Assembly: GCA_016844955.1 (NCBI GenBank)
Contig: JAERTH010000005.1
Location: 1 to 47,695 of the forward strand
DNA: 47,695 nt
Direction of reading: 5' to 3'
DNA from: Fidelibacterota bacterium
GTDB taxonomy: Bacteria > Fidelibacterota > UBA8477 > JABMPR01
Shown: positions 1 to 7,687 of the stretch, piece by piece
How the letters are laid out: the number at the start of each line of letters is the position of its first letter
Numbering within the stretch: the first letter of the stretch is position 1
Translations under genes and position numbers: made by a program
Notes under the pieces: model-generated
What the model was told of the DNA's origin: nothing
Seen by the model: only the letters and a program-made list of their open reading frames with translations
Databases searched by the model: none

Positions 1-59
1 CAGGTTACACTCCGCATAACAATTGGAAGCGATGTAAAGTCGGAAGAGGCTGCGTATGA
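1..59 (+). other. possible 3' end of an upstream gene
   Basis: Two frames are open across the left edge. Frame 3 ends with a TGA at 57-59 that overlaps the ATG of the next gene in an ATGA junction, the usual layout of a translationally coupled operon, but its residues are not recognisable. Frame 1 looks more protein-like (it reads LRITIGSDVKSEEAAYEAIQ) but runs on to about 198, inside the next gene. I cannot decide between them, and either could be chance. A good ribosome binding site (GGAAGAGG, 43-50) for the following gene lies in this stretch. Confidence 0.25.
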
Positions 60-1054
60 AGCGATACAGCTTACAAGTACTGGTATTGGCTCTAACCCTG
101 ACGTTTGTACAGTGTTCAATGTTCGGTGGAAAATCAAAACCGGAAGAAGAATCCTGGGATGGCAAGGGAACTCAACAAGACTCATTGAGTCGAGCTGAAG
201 CTGTAGGAGTAGATGCCCAGGGCACTGATGAATCAGCCTGGCAGAGTGGAGAACAAGCTGACAATCTGATCTACAATCTAGATCAGTTAAGAAATAAAAA
301 ACCGGATGCCGGTGAATCTGCTGACTTTGTCACCAGTGAAATCAACTATGAAGTCAAGCGTTTGGCTGCTGAACTCAAGTATGTCAAAAAGAAGTTGACC
401 GAGCTCCAATCTCAAAGTGAAGTCTGGACCAACCCCTTAAGTATATATAGTAAAGAAGTACATTTAGAGAATGGCACCAAACTGTTTGGTGATGTCATTG
501 ATCAGGACAAGGAAAACATTCAAGTCAAGACTCTGATTGGCGTGCTTTCTGTTTCCCGCGATCAAGTGCTACGCATTGTAGATAATATTCCCACTGTTGA
601 AGATGCAGCTGCTGTTACTGAGCCGGGACAACCTGCCCGTGGCGATGCGCCCATGAATATGAACAACGATCGTGCGGCCATGACAACCACTAAGGATGTT
701 AAAGGTGACACCCGGCAGAGTAAATACACCGGCAATGTGGTTTTGTCAGGAAGTATCAAAGAGCGTAAAGACCGTAGTAGCAACACTATCCTTTCGGGTG
801 TGGTCAAAAATATTGGCGGCCGCAGAGCTGACTTTGTCAAAGTGAACTTTCTATTTAGGATCAACTGGAGTGGTGACACCCGCGAACTCACAGCATTTGT
901 CAAGGGTTCGCACCACGTCTTTTCCAGTGGCGTCAATACTGACACATCGCTCTTTCCTGGTGCCAGTGGCGAATTTGAACTCTACGTGCCCAGCTCTTTT
1001 GGCTCCTTTATAGGTTACAGTTACTCCATTGACTGGGAAGAACATGATATCTAG
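56..1054 (+). CDS. lipoprotein with coiled coil, Sm-like segment and FxLYD-like domain (motor-cluster gene 1)
   Basis: First gene of a tight eight-gene run that ends with motA, motB, a fliF-like gene and fliG. The 332-residue product begins with a lipoprotein signal peptide (lipobox TFVQC, Cys20), so it should be anchored to a membrane on the periplasmic side. Residues about 75-125 are charged and helical, probably a short coiled coil. Residues about 130-178 have the pattern VHLENGTKLFGDVI...LIGVLSVSRDQVLRIV, a small beta-barrel, Sm-like repeat often seen in lipoproteins of FCB bacteria. Residues about 225-325 resemble the FxLYD domain (SGVVKNIGGRRADFVKVNF ... FPGASGEFELYV). Start chosen at 56 because GGAAGAGG lies 6 bases upstream. 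The stop overlaps the next start by 11 bases, implying coupling. Specific function unknown; a scaffold or envelope partner of the motor is inferred from context only. Confidence 0.8.
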   Translation: MKRYSLQVLVLALTLTFVQCSMFGGKSKPEEESWDGKGTQQDSLSRAEAVGVDAQGTDESAWQSGEQADNLIYNLDQLRNKKPDAGESADFVTSEINYEVKRLAAELKYVKKKLTELQSQSEVWTNPLSIYSKEVHLENGTKLFGDVIDQDKENIQVKTLIGVLSVSRDQVLRIVDNIPTVEDAAAVTEPGQPARGDAPMNMNNDRAAMTTTKDVKGDTRQSKYTGNVVLSGSIKERKDRSSNTILSGVVKNIGGRRADFVKVNFLFRINWSGDTRELTAFVKGSHHVFSSGVNTDTSLFPGASGEFELYVPSSFGSFIGYSYSIDWEEHDI

Positions 1055-2018
1055 ACACAACATCAAAATTGCCTTTTTCATGACAGCCCTCATGGGCATC
1101 ATGGCCTGTACTCCAAAAGAGCCCGCCACACCGGCTCCCAGTATTGAGCAGATAAAAATGCAATCACAGATGAAGGCACTGGCTGCTGAAGTGGTCAAGC
1201 TTAGAGAATCCCGCCTGGAGGTAGAGTTACTCAAAGCCAACATTGCTGCCATGGATACCCAGATAGCTGTTTACCAGACCCAATTGGCTGAAAAGGCGGA
1301 AGAACCTGTTGTTGAGCTGGTAGCAACCCCTCGCGATCCCGACATTATAAATCTCAGGGGCAATATTTATGTCCTCATTCGTGAAATAGATTCCCTCAAA
1401 CAGGGCATGAAAAACCTGCAAAAGCTGAATGACTCACTGGAGATACAGATTGAGCAGATCGCAGTGGAAACGCACACAGCTGTCAGGCTGGAACCTCAAG
1501 CCGCAGCACCCGTGCAGGCAACACCTGTCGCTCCAGAAAAGCCAGCGGTTGCTGATGCAGCTCCTGTTGATACATCCCCCGTTCTCATGGAAGAGCCAGC
1601 AATGGCCCCCCAGCCAAAAGCCCGGGGTTACGCCTACAATACTGATTATCGCATGGCTTACAATGATGCCTTGAATAATTATTTCAACAGTGACTACCTG
1701 GAAGCTATCCAGGAATTCCGCGTTCTGATTGAACGTGAGCCCGACGGCGCCTACGCAGATAATGCTCAGTACTGGATTGGTGAATGCTACTACTCGCTGG
1801 AAGATTTTGAATCAGCCATTGCTGAATTCAAGAAGGTATTCATTTTCGCTGAAAACAATAAAAGCGATCATGCACTTTTTAAAATTGCCATCAGCTATCA
1901 GAAACTGGGACGCTACCTGAAAGCCCGTGAGAACATGACGCGATTTATCAATGACTATCCCGATAGCGACCTGGTCTCCCAAGCCCGCGATTTTTTAGAG
2001 GGGAATGGACGGAACTAG
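1044..2018 (+). CDS. YbgF/CpoB-like TPR lipoprotein (motor-cluster gene 2)
   Basis: The 324-residue product has a lipoprotein signal ending at Cys22 (LMGIMAC). A coiled-coil stretch follows at about 30-125, then a Pro/Ala-rich linker (about 130-180) and C-terminal tetratricopeptide repeats (about 190-320). The TPRs are of the Tol-Pal YbgF/CpoB type: YLEAIQEFRVLIEREPDGAY, DNAQYWIGECYYSLEDFESA, then a third repeat ending DYPDSDLVSQARDF. The coiled coil plus YbgF-type TPR layout matches CpoB, which coordinates the Tol motor with cell-wall synthesis in other bacteria. A longer TTG start at 1029 is possible, but ATG 1044 has GGGAAG just upstream and gives a clean signal peptide. It overlaps both neighbours, so it is probably co-translated with the motor genes. 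Role as an envelope partner of the MotAB/FliFG machine is inference. Confidence 0.85.
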   Translation: MISRHNIKIAFFMTALMGIMACTPKEPATPAPSIEQIKMQSQMKALAAEVVKLRESRLEVELLKANIAAMDTQIAVYQTQLAEKAEEPVVELVATPRDPDIINLRGNIYVLIREIDSLKQGMKNLQKLNDSLEIQIEQIAVETHTAVRLEPQAAAPVQATPVAPEKPAVADAAPVDTSPVLMEEPAMAPQPKARGYAYNTDYRMAYNDALNNYFNSDYLEAIQEFRVLIEREPDGAYADNAQYWIGECYYSLEDFESAIAEFKKVFIFAENNKSDHALFKIAISYQKLGRYLKARENMTRFINDYPDSDLVSQARDFLEGNGRN

Positions 2019-2022
2019 CATC

Positions 2023-2895
2023 ATGATGCGCCGATCCTCACATATCATTGTTGTATTTATACTGCTTGTCGGTGTCTTTGCTTCGGCACAGACCAACCCT
2101 GGCAGTCTATTCTATGATATTGGTCTGATGATCGAAGACAGCAACAAGGTTGCACCTGAAGCTGAGCTCGAAGATGGCAATACTCCTGTTCTCAATCAAG
2201 AGCAGGCTGCCCTGGAAGAAGAATTAAACAGTTATCAGCAGAAACTGGCTGATACGGAAGTACGTCTGCGCTATCAGACAAAAATTATTGACAGCCTACA
2301 GACTGAAATCGCCCAGATAAAGGCTGCCGGTGAAACAGACCGAGCGCTTCTCTCCACACGTATTACCAGCCTGGTCGGTGAGCAGGAAAAAGCGGCTGCA
2401 AAGCCCCGGTTTGTACCTGGTACCAGTCTGACTTCAGATAGTGTTTTTGCAGAATTAGATACGCCCTGGAAAGCCGTTAATGTCACAACCCGTCCCGTGC
2501 AAAAGCAACAGGGTCCAAGCATGACAACATCGGAAGAGCAAGCTGCTTACCGAAGCGGATTGACCAAATATCATCAGGAATACTACTATCAGGCTATCGA
2601 GGATTTTAACAGCATTGTTCAGCGAGGTGTTGACCTGACCATGCGCGCCAATGCCCAGTACTGGGTGGGACGTTGTTACTATGAAAAAGGCCTCTATGAT
2701 GAAGCTATCAGTGCGCTGGAGCAAGTCCAACGCTTTGAACATTCAGACAAATTGGATGATGCCCTGGTAATGATTGGTTTGGCCTTTAAAAATAAAGATC
2801 GTCTGCCAGAGGCCAAATTGGCTTTTCAAGAACTGGTTGCACGCCATCCTGGCAGTGAATACCTGACCCTGGCCAGACGCTTTGTGCAGGATTGA
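2023..2895 (+). CDS. second YbgF/CpoB-like periplasmic TPR protein (motor-cluster gene 3)
   Basis: The 290-residue product has a cleavable signal peptide rather than a lipobox (VGVFASA then Q). A coiled-coil stretch follows (about 60-105, QAALEEELNSYQQKLADTEV), then three C-terminal YbgF-type TPRs (YYYQAIEDFNSIVQRG; NAQYWVGRCYYEKGLYDEAI; LPEAKLAFQELVARHPGSEY). It looks like a diverged paralogue of the preceding gene: the TPR block contains the same NAQYW(I/V)G signature. The ATG at 2023 is preferred over 2005 because the signal peptide then starts with two Met and two Arg and a GGACGGAAC stretch lies upstream. ATG at 2026 is equally possible. The gene abuts the upstream stop (2018). Tandem paralogues suggest a hetero-complex, but that is not shown by sequence. 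Confidence 0.85.
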   Translation: MMRRSSHIIVVFILLVGVFASAQTNPGSLFYDIGLMIEDSNKVAPEAELEDGNTPVLNQEQAALEEELNSYQQKLADTEVRLRYQTKIIDSLQTEIAQIKAAGETDRALLSTRITSLVGEQEKAAAKPRFVPGTSLTSDSVFAELDTPWKAVNVTTRPVQKQQGPSMTTSEEQAAYRSGLTKYHQEYYYQAIEDFNSIVQRGVDLTMRANAQYWVGRCYYEKGLYDEAISALEQVQRFEHSDKLDDALVMIGLAFKNKDRLPEAKLAFQELVARHPGSEYLTLARRFVQD

Positions 2896-2929
2896 TAAGA
2901 GATGAGAGGCTGATCCCGGAGATCGTGAA

Positions 2930-4297
2930 ATGAAGATACTGAAAAACATATTAATCATCGTTCTTGCCGCGACTGGATTGGCTCTAAACGCCCAGACATC
3001 TCTGAATTACTCCAGACCTGGACCCATGATGCACATCCCCACCTCCAGTTTATACAATGAATCCTATCTGTTGCGCCTCGGTGTTGCCGGTCAATCCACG
3101 CAAGGGGCTTTTGACACAGAATTATGGAATAAGGGCGCTTTTCTGGAAACGGACATTACCCGTGATTTTCGTTTGGGTCTATCTGCCATTCAATCTGGAG
3201 CAGATGCCAATGAGGCTGATATTTCACTCCATATCCAGAATCGCTTGCTTACCTATGGTGAGACGGCTGTAGGAATTGGTGTTAATGACATCAGTGTTAC
3301 CAGTAGCACAACCGATTCAACTGACCTGGAAGAACGCGTCAAGAATCTTTCCTACTACATGCTGCTCAGTCGCGAGAACAGTTTTTCTGATTATAACTTG
3401 AAAACCTATCTGGGTATTGGTTCAGGTCGCTATGGTTCCAATTTTGGAAAATTTGATTTGGATACAACCACCACACCTGGTGATACCCTGAAAATTGCCA
3501 AGGAAAATAGCATCGGCTTCTTTCTCGGCTTATTGCTTAATACCAATATTATGGCTGATCGTGGTGGACTTGATTTCATTCTTGAATGGGATGGTGTGGG
3601 TATCAATGCTGGTGTAAAACTGCCCTTGACTCAGGAATACCATATTAATTTTGGTTTCTCAAATATTCAGAATTTACCATATCTGGGTGAAGATCGTGAT
3701 AATCCTCCTGGACTTGGATTCGGATTGGATTATTTCCTGCCTCGCGTCAAATCTTCAGCCAGCAAACAGCGTGGAGGTATCAAGGTTTCTGGTGTGGTTA
3801 CAGAAGATGGTTTGCCCGTTCGTACAGTGATTGACTCCAGCTGGCATAAAGCCCAGGAACGTCAACTCCTGGTATTGCGGGATTCGCTGAGAATGTCCAG
3901 CGCTGAGATTGAACACTTAAACCGTATGGTTGAGCAGCTTGAACAGCGCAATCAGGTGCTTGAAGATTCAGTAGCGACCATGCAACTGGCCCGTCACGTA
4001 TCCGATGCTCAGATCAATCAGGCCTTAAAACATTTATCCCGTTCCTTGCGCCTATTTTACAATGAAGAATTCGAAGATGCCCTGGTTGAGATCAACGAGG
4101 CGCTGGAATACAATCCGAATCTGGCTCTGGCTTATGCCAGGCGCGGTTCCATTTACTATAAATTAAATCAGATAGACAGAGCGACAATCAACTGGAATAT
4201 CGCCCTGCAGATCGACCCTGGATATGATGAAGTGCGTAACATCCTGCGTGCTTTGAATGAGAACAGACTGCGTTCAGCTGTTTCAGCAAGGGATTAA
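2930..4297 (+). CDS. outer-membrane beta-barrel protein with coiled coil and TPR tail (motor-cluster gene 4)
   Basis: The 455-residue product starts with a signal peptide (ends LALNA then Q). Residues about 25-275 show the alternating aromatic/small pattern of an outer-membrane beta-barrel (for example FRLGLSAIQSG, YLGIGSGRYGSNFG, LDFILEWDGVGINAGVKL, YHINFGFSNIQNLPYLG). A coiled coil follows at about 315-350 (SSAEIEHLNRMVEQLEQRN). Two or more TPRs occupy about 365-440 (NEEFEDALVEINEALEYNPN, YARRGSIYYKLNQIDRATIN). An outer-membrane barrel with a periplasmic TPR tail could connect the surface to the TPR proteins upstream and to the MotB/FliF-like complex downstream. It has a ribosome site GGAGATC before ATG 2930 and lies 18 bases before motA. 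No named family recognised; it broadly resembles outer-membrane proteins of FCB gliding or secretion loci, without proof of homology. Confidence 0.75.
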   Translation: MKILKNILIIVLAATGLALNAQTSLNYSRPGPMMHIPTSSLYNESYLLRLGVAGQSTQGAFDTELWNKGAFLETDITRDFRLGLSAIQSGADANEADISLHIQNRLLTYGETAVGIGVNDISVTSSTTDSTDLEERVKNLSYYMLLSRENSFSDYNLKTYLGIGSGRYGSNFGKFDLDTTTTPGDTLKIAKENSIGFFLGLLLNTNIMADRGGLDFILEWDGVGINAGVKLPLTQEYHINFGFSNIQNLPYLGEDRDNPPGLGFGLDYFLPRVKSSASKQRGGIKVSGVVTEDGLPVRTVIDSSWHKAQERQLLVLRDSLRMSSAEIEHLNRMVEQLEQRNQVLEDSVATMQLARHVSDAQINQALKHLSRSLRLFYNEEFEDALVEINEALEYNPNLALAYARRGSIYYKLNQIDRATINWNIALQIDPGYDEVRNILRALNENRLRSAVSARD

Positions 4298-4315
4298 CAG
4301 GAAAAGGATTAACAC

Positions 4316-5122
4316 ATGGATTTTGCAACCATAATAGGATTACTACTGGGCACTGGATTGATCGGGTACGCCATGTTTGGTGTCTCACAAGCTCTTCCTG
4401 ATGGAATTATGACCTTCCTTGACTTGCAATCGTTCTTTATTGTATTTGGTGGTACCATTGCAGCCACAGCCATGGCCTTTCCTGTAAAGGAGGTATTATC
4501 ACTCTACACCAATCTCTGGGCTGTTTTCAAGGGAGACAACCACAATGATGGTGACACCCTGAGAGAATTGGTTGATCTGGCAGCAGTAGCTCGCAAAGGC
4601 ACCAGTGACCTGGAAAAAGCCGTTCCAAATATTAAAGATTTCTTTTTGAAAGATGGTGTTCAAATGATTGTTGACGGGCTACCCGAAGAGGATATCCGCA
4701 ACATCATGGAAACCCGTGTTGTCAATCGTGAGCTACGTGAAGATGCAGAAGCCAATGTTATTAAGACCATGGGTGTCTTCTCCCCTGCTTTTGGTATGGT
4801 GGGGACCCTGGTGGGTCTGGTAGCCATGCTTTTTGCCATGGGTGCGCCTTCCAGTGGTGATGGTGGTGATCAGGATCCAGCAGCCAAACTGGGCCAGGCC
4901 ATGGGTGTAGCCTTGATCACAACATTCTATGGCGCACTGTTAGCCAACCTGATCTTTCTACCTATTGCCGCAAAATTACGATCTCGAATTGATAAACGAA
5001 ACATCACACAGAACATGATTATTGATGGAATTGTCATGTTGAAAGTCAAAAAACATCCACTTCTGGTTAGAGAATTTTTGAACTCCTATCTGGCACCACG
5101 TGACAGGGTTTACGAGGACTAA
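4316..5122 (+). CDS. motA: MotA stator protein (MotA/TolQ/ExbB superfamily, flagellar type)
   Basis: Inner-membrane stator subunit that forms a ring around a MotB dimer and converts ion flow into rotation. The 268-residue length and four membrane segments (about 2-23, 35-53, 150-171, 186-207) fit MotA and not the shorter TolQ/ExbB. Visible family features are the N-terminal GLLLGTGLIGYAMFG, FFIVFGGTIAATAMAFP after TM1, the large cytoplasmic loop, TM3 SPAFGMVGTLVGLVAML and TM4 ALLANLIFLPIAAKL, with the conserved prolines of TM3 and TM4. The strong ribosome site AGGAAAAGGA precedes ATG 4316. It lies 5 bases before motB and in the same run as fliF-like and fliG genes, so it should act on that FliG. 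The coupling ion cannot be told from this protein alone. Confidence 0.95.
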   Translation: MDFATIIGLLLGTGLIGYAMFGVSQALPDGIMTFLDLQSFFIVFGGTIAATAMAFPVKEVLSLYTNLWAVFKGDNHNDGDTLRELVDLAAVARKGTSDLEKAVPNIKDFFLKDGVQMIVDGLPEEDIRNIMETRVVNRELREDAEANVIKTMGVFSPAFGMVGTLVGLVAMLFAMGAPSSGDGGDQDPAAKLGQAMGVALITTFYGALLANLIFLPIAAKLRSRIDKRNITQNMIIDGIVMLKVKKHPLLVREFLNSYLAPRDRVYED

Positions 5123-5127
5123 TAAAG

Positions 5128-5766
5128 ATGCCAATGGCACCAAAAAAGAAGCAAGAATCAGATGAAGGCGGCTGGCTAACCACCTATGCCGATATGATGA
5201 CTCTGTTGATGACATTTTTTGTGTTGTTGTTCGCCATGTCCACCCTGGATCCGGTTAAGCTGGAACAGTTCGGTGATTCTACCAAGAAACACAGCACCAA
5301 AAAGAAAGCAAAAAAAGTTTCGTTGAGTCAAATCAACAAAGAGGTAAAAAAACTCGTGGTAAGCCAGGAGTTACAGAGTCAGGTCAAAGTTTCTATGGAT
5401 GCCCGGGGTGTTACCCTTGGAATTGCCAGCGATTTAGCTTTTGCCTCTGGAACCGCCAACCTATCTGCCTCCATAAAATCATTTCTGGTAAAACTGGTAG
5501 GAACCATGGAAAAAGCGACATACGCCATTGCCGTGGAAGGACACACTGACAACGTGCCCATTCGCTCAGGCCAATTTCCATCTAATTGGGAGTTATCTGC
5601 AGCTCGTGCCAGTGCTGTAATTCGGTTTTTGACAAGTCAGGGAATCGCAGCTGACAAGTTTAGAGCCATCGGGTTTGGCGATACCGTACCAATTGCCCCG
5701 AATGATACAAGAGAGAATCAAGCTAAAAATAGACGCGTCGACATAACATTTCTAACGATCGGCTAA
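5128..5766 (+). CDS. motB: MotB stator protein with OmpA-like peptidoglycan-binding domain
   Basis: Partner of MotA: anchors the stator to peptidoglycan and carries the ion-binding aspartate. The 212-residue protein has the basic N-terminus, then a single membrane helix TYADMMTLLMTFFVLLFAMS with the essential Asp at residue 22. A short plug/linker (about 50-85) and an OmpA-like domain follow (EGHTDNVPIRSGQFPSNWEL ... NRRVDITF, about 125-210). The linker is short but present, so the stator could be gated as in flagella. ATG 5128 follows the motA stop by 5 bases; a second in-frame ATG at 5134 is an alternative. Presence of a canonical peptidoglycan-binding domain argues for a fixed stator working against a rotor, which the two downstream genes supply. 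Confidence 0.95.
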   Translation: MPMAPKKKQESDEGGWLTTYADMMTLLMTFFVLLFAMSTLDPVKLEQFGDSTKKHSTKKKAKKVSLSQINKEVKKLVVSQELQSQVKVSMDARGVTLGIASDLAFASGTANLSASIKSFLVKLVGTMEKATYAIAVEGHTDNVPIRSGQFPSNWELSAARASAVIRFLTSQGIAADKFRAIGFGDTVPIAPNDTRENQAKNRRVDITFLTIG

Positions 5767-5797
5767 TGAAGCCATCGCTAGAAACGAGGAGAAGCTT

Positions 5798-7687
5798 ATG
5801 AAGTATCCAGCATTTAAACACATCATAACAGGAGTAGCAATTACCTCGCTGATGTTGATCTCGCAGGTATTTGCCTTGCCAGACACAAACAAAGAGGTTC
5901 TCTCTCAGAAGATCCTGCTGGAAAATACTATCCACCAACGGGTAAGCGATGCTGTCTATCGCATTTTGCGTCATGAGAATTTCATTGTAAATGTCAACGT
6001 AATCATGGAAGCCACCCCCTCTCAGCAATATACAACTGTTTATGAAACACCTGGCGTCAAAGGAAAAGTCAGCCCGGAACAGGAAATCTACTCACAATCT
6101 GTAAAAAAAGCTGCTGGCCTGCCCCTTTCAACCAGTAGTGCTGCAAGCGATGTAGAGGCGAAGAAAACCCGAACTGTATTAAAAAAGCGCCCCATAAAAA
6201 CTGACACACCTTCTGATATCCCCGGTTTCCCCGGGATTCAATCTCCTGGATTCGAACTTTATGAAGAAGAAGTTCCAGTTGAAGATGATAACACTGAAGA
6301 TGTGGTCTATGCTGCCGCAGAAGATCTTGATCGAGTGGCTTCAGTGAATGATACTACAAAAACAGAAGTGGCTGCTGAAGCCATCCTGACATTGGATGAA
6401 AATGAAGTTATTCTTGAAGAAGATATCCAATCTGTGGCGGAGCAAAAAGAAGATCAGTCATTGACAGACTACACAGAAACTGGTTCTCCACGTATGTCCA
6501 GGCATACTGTAGCCAGCATAAGCGGTCCCTCTCTCAAAGTTAAAAAGATGGAATTAACCGTCATTCTTGAAGATCCAATTTCCCCTCAAATAATCGAAAA
6601 CATCCGTACTGTTGCTATGGTGGCTGCGCACTTCAATCGTGAGCGTGGTGATAAACTTCAGGTCATGACTGCCGACTTCCAGGGAACCACTGACAACAAG
6701 CCTGATACTGAACAGCTCTTGCTTAAATCCATTGCTGAAAAAATGACTGCCATTGAGGCCCGTCAAAAAGTAGAAACAGAAAACAAACGGATCAAAGATT
6801 TAGAGGCTGAGCAAGAAAGAATGAAACTGGAGCAGGCCAACAAAGCTGCCCAGGATGCTGAAATGGAGCGGATTCGTAGAGAAGAAGCTGAGAAGCAAAA
6901 AGAGCATGAAGCTGAACTGGCCCGCATCAGACAGGAAGAAGCAGACCGTGTTGAGGCACGCGAACAGGAATTGCGCGACTTACGACAGCAGGAGGAAAAT
7001 CGCCTGGCTGAAGAAAGACGCGAACTCTTTGAAGCCCAACAAACTCAGGCTCGTGAACGACTACGTCAGGATTCACTCAGACTGGCCTTACTTTCTGAAC
7101 AATTAGATGATTTAAAGAACCAACTCTCTGCCGTTGACCTTGAAGAAGAACAGCGACTCAAACTTGAGCTTGAACAAAAACGCAGAGAAGCTGAAAAAAA
7201 CGCCATCAAAGAGCGAGAAGACAAACTCAAACAACAGATGGACGCCCTGGATAATCAGCGTCTGCAGGCTACCATGCTTCCTGAGAAGGAAGATGATTTA
7301 CTCTGGTTGTTTATCATCGGCGCCGGCGTACTGGTTGGCCTGGCCATTATCATTGGTGCCCTTATGGGTGGCCGCAGACGCACGCCGGACTTACCACCAT
7401 CAAGTGGTGAAATGCCTCCAGCACCTGTTGAACCTGAAGAGCCAGAAGAACAGCTCGAACCCGAAGAAGAAGAATTTCCAGAGCCTGAAGAAGACCCGGA
7501 ATTGGTTGGTGAAGTCGATAGTATTAAGAAATCTGTGGTCTCTCTAGCTGTCAGCAAACCAGGTTCAGCATCAAGCATTGTGAAGGAATGGCTCCAGGAT
7601 ACAGGCACTCCCGAAGAGGAAGAAACCGAAGATGAGCCTGTCGAGGAAGAGACCAATGGTAAAAAGAAAAAGAAGGGGGAAAAGTAA
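5798..7687 (+). CDS. FliF-like rotor ring protein with long coiled coil, lacking RBM1/RBM2
   Basis: A remodelled flagellar MS-ring protein of 629 residues. An N-terminal hydrophobic segment (about 8-27, possibly a cleaved signal) leads straight into what resembles the FliF_C/RBM3 domain. First half about 36-72 (LLENTIHQRVSDAVYRILRH, FIVNVNVIME); a 160-residue low-complexity insertion where FliF has its beta-collar; second half about 245-294 ending FNRERGDKLQVMTADF, the RGD-x-V-x-F signature of FliF. Next is a roughly 190-residue charged coiled coil (305-495) not found in normal FliF, one membrane helix (500-523), a Pro/Glu-rich stretch, and a tail SIKKSVVSLAVSKP..SSIVKEWL (575-599) that matches the FliG-binding C-terminus of FliF. 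Canonical RBM1 and RBM2, which form the export-gate housing, are absent. GAGGAG precedes the ATG. The stop overlaps the fliG start by one base. Assignment rests on motifs and on position before fliG. Confidence 0.85.
   Translation: MKYPAFKHIITGVAITSLMLISQVFALPDTNKEVLSQKILLENTIHQRVSDAVYRILRHENFIVNVNVIMEATPSQQYTTVYETPGVKGKVSPEQEIYSQSVKKAAGLPLSTSSAASDVEAKKTRTVLKKRPIKTDTPSDIPGFPGIQSPGFELYEEEVPVEDDNTEDVVYAAAEDLDRVASVNDTTKTEVAAEAILTLDENEVILEEDIQSVAEQKEDQSLTDYTETGSPRMSRHTVASISGPSLKVKKMELTVILEDPISPQIIENIRTVAMVAAHFNRERGDKLQVMTADFQGTTDNKPDTEQLLLKSIAEKMTAIEARQKVETENKRIKDLEAEQERMKLEQANKAAQDAEMERIRREEAEKQKEHEAELARIRQEEADRVEAREQELRDLRQQEENRLAEERRELFEAQQTQARERLRQDSLRLALLSEQLDDLKNQLSAVDLEEEQRLKLELEQKRREAEKNAIKEREDKLKQQMDALDNQRLQATMLPEKEDDLLWLFIIGAGVLVGLAIIIGALMGGRRRTPDLPPSSGEMPPAPVEPEEPEEQLEPEEEEFPEPEEDPELVGEVDSIKKSVVSLAVSKPGSASSIVKEWLQDTGTPEEEETEDEPVEEETNGKKKKKGEK

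Noticed and set aside
562..945. 127-residue minus-strand ORF opposite the first lipoprotein gene
   Set aside because: Antisense shadow without ribosome site or protein-like composition.
4316..5766. Zorya-type anti-phage system (ZorA/ZorB are MotA/MotB-like)
   Set aside because: MotA and MotB have typical flagellar lengths and the neighbours are FliF-like and FliG, not ZorC/ZorD/ZorE.
4316..5766. TolQR/ExbBD-type motor
   Set aside because: MotA has four membrane segments and the large loop, and MotB has the OmpA-like peptidoglycan-binding domain; TolQ/ExbB have three segments, and TolR/ExbD lack this domain.
5798..7687. Type III secretion SctJ lipoprotein ring
   Set aside because: The RGDxLxVxxxxF signature and the FliG-binding tail point to FliF, and fliG follows directly; SctJ has a lipobox and no FliG tail.
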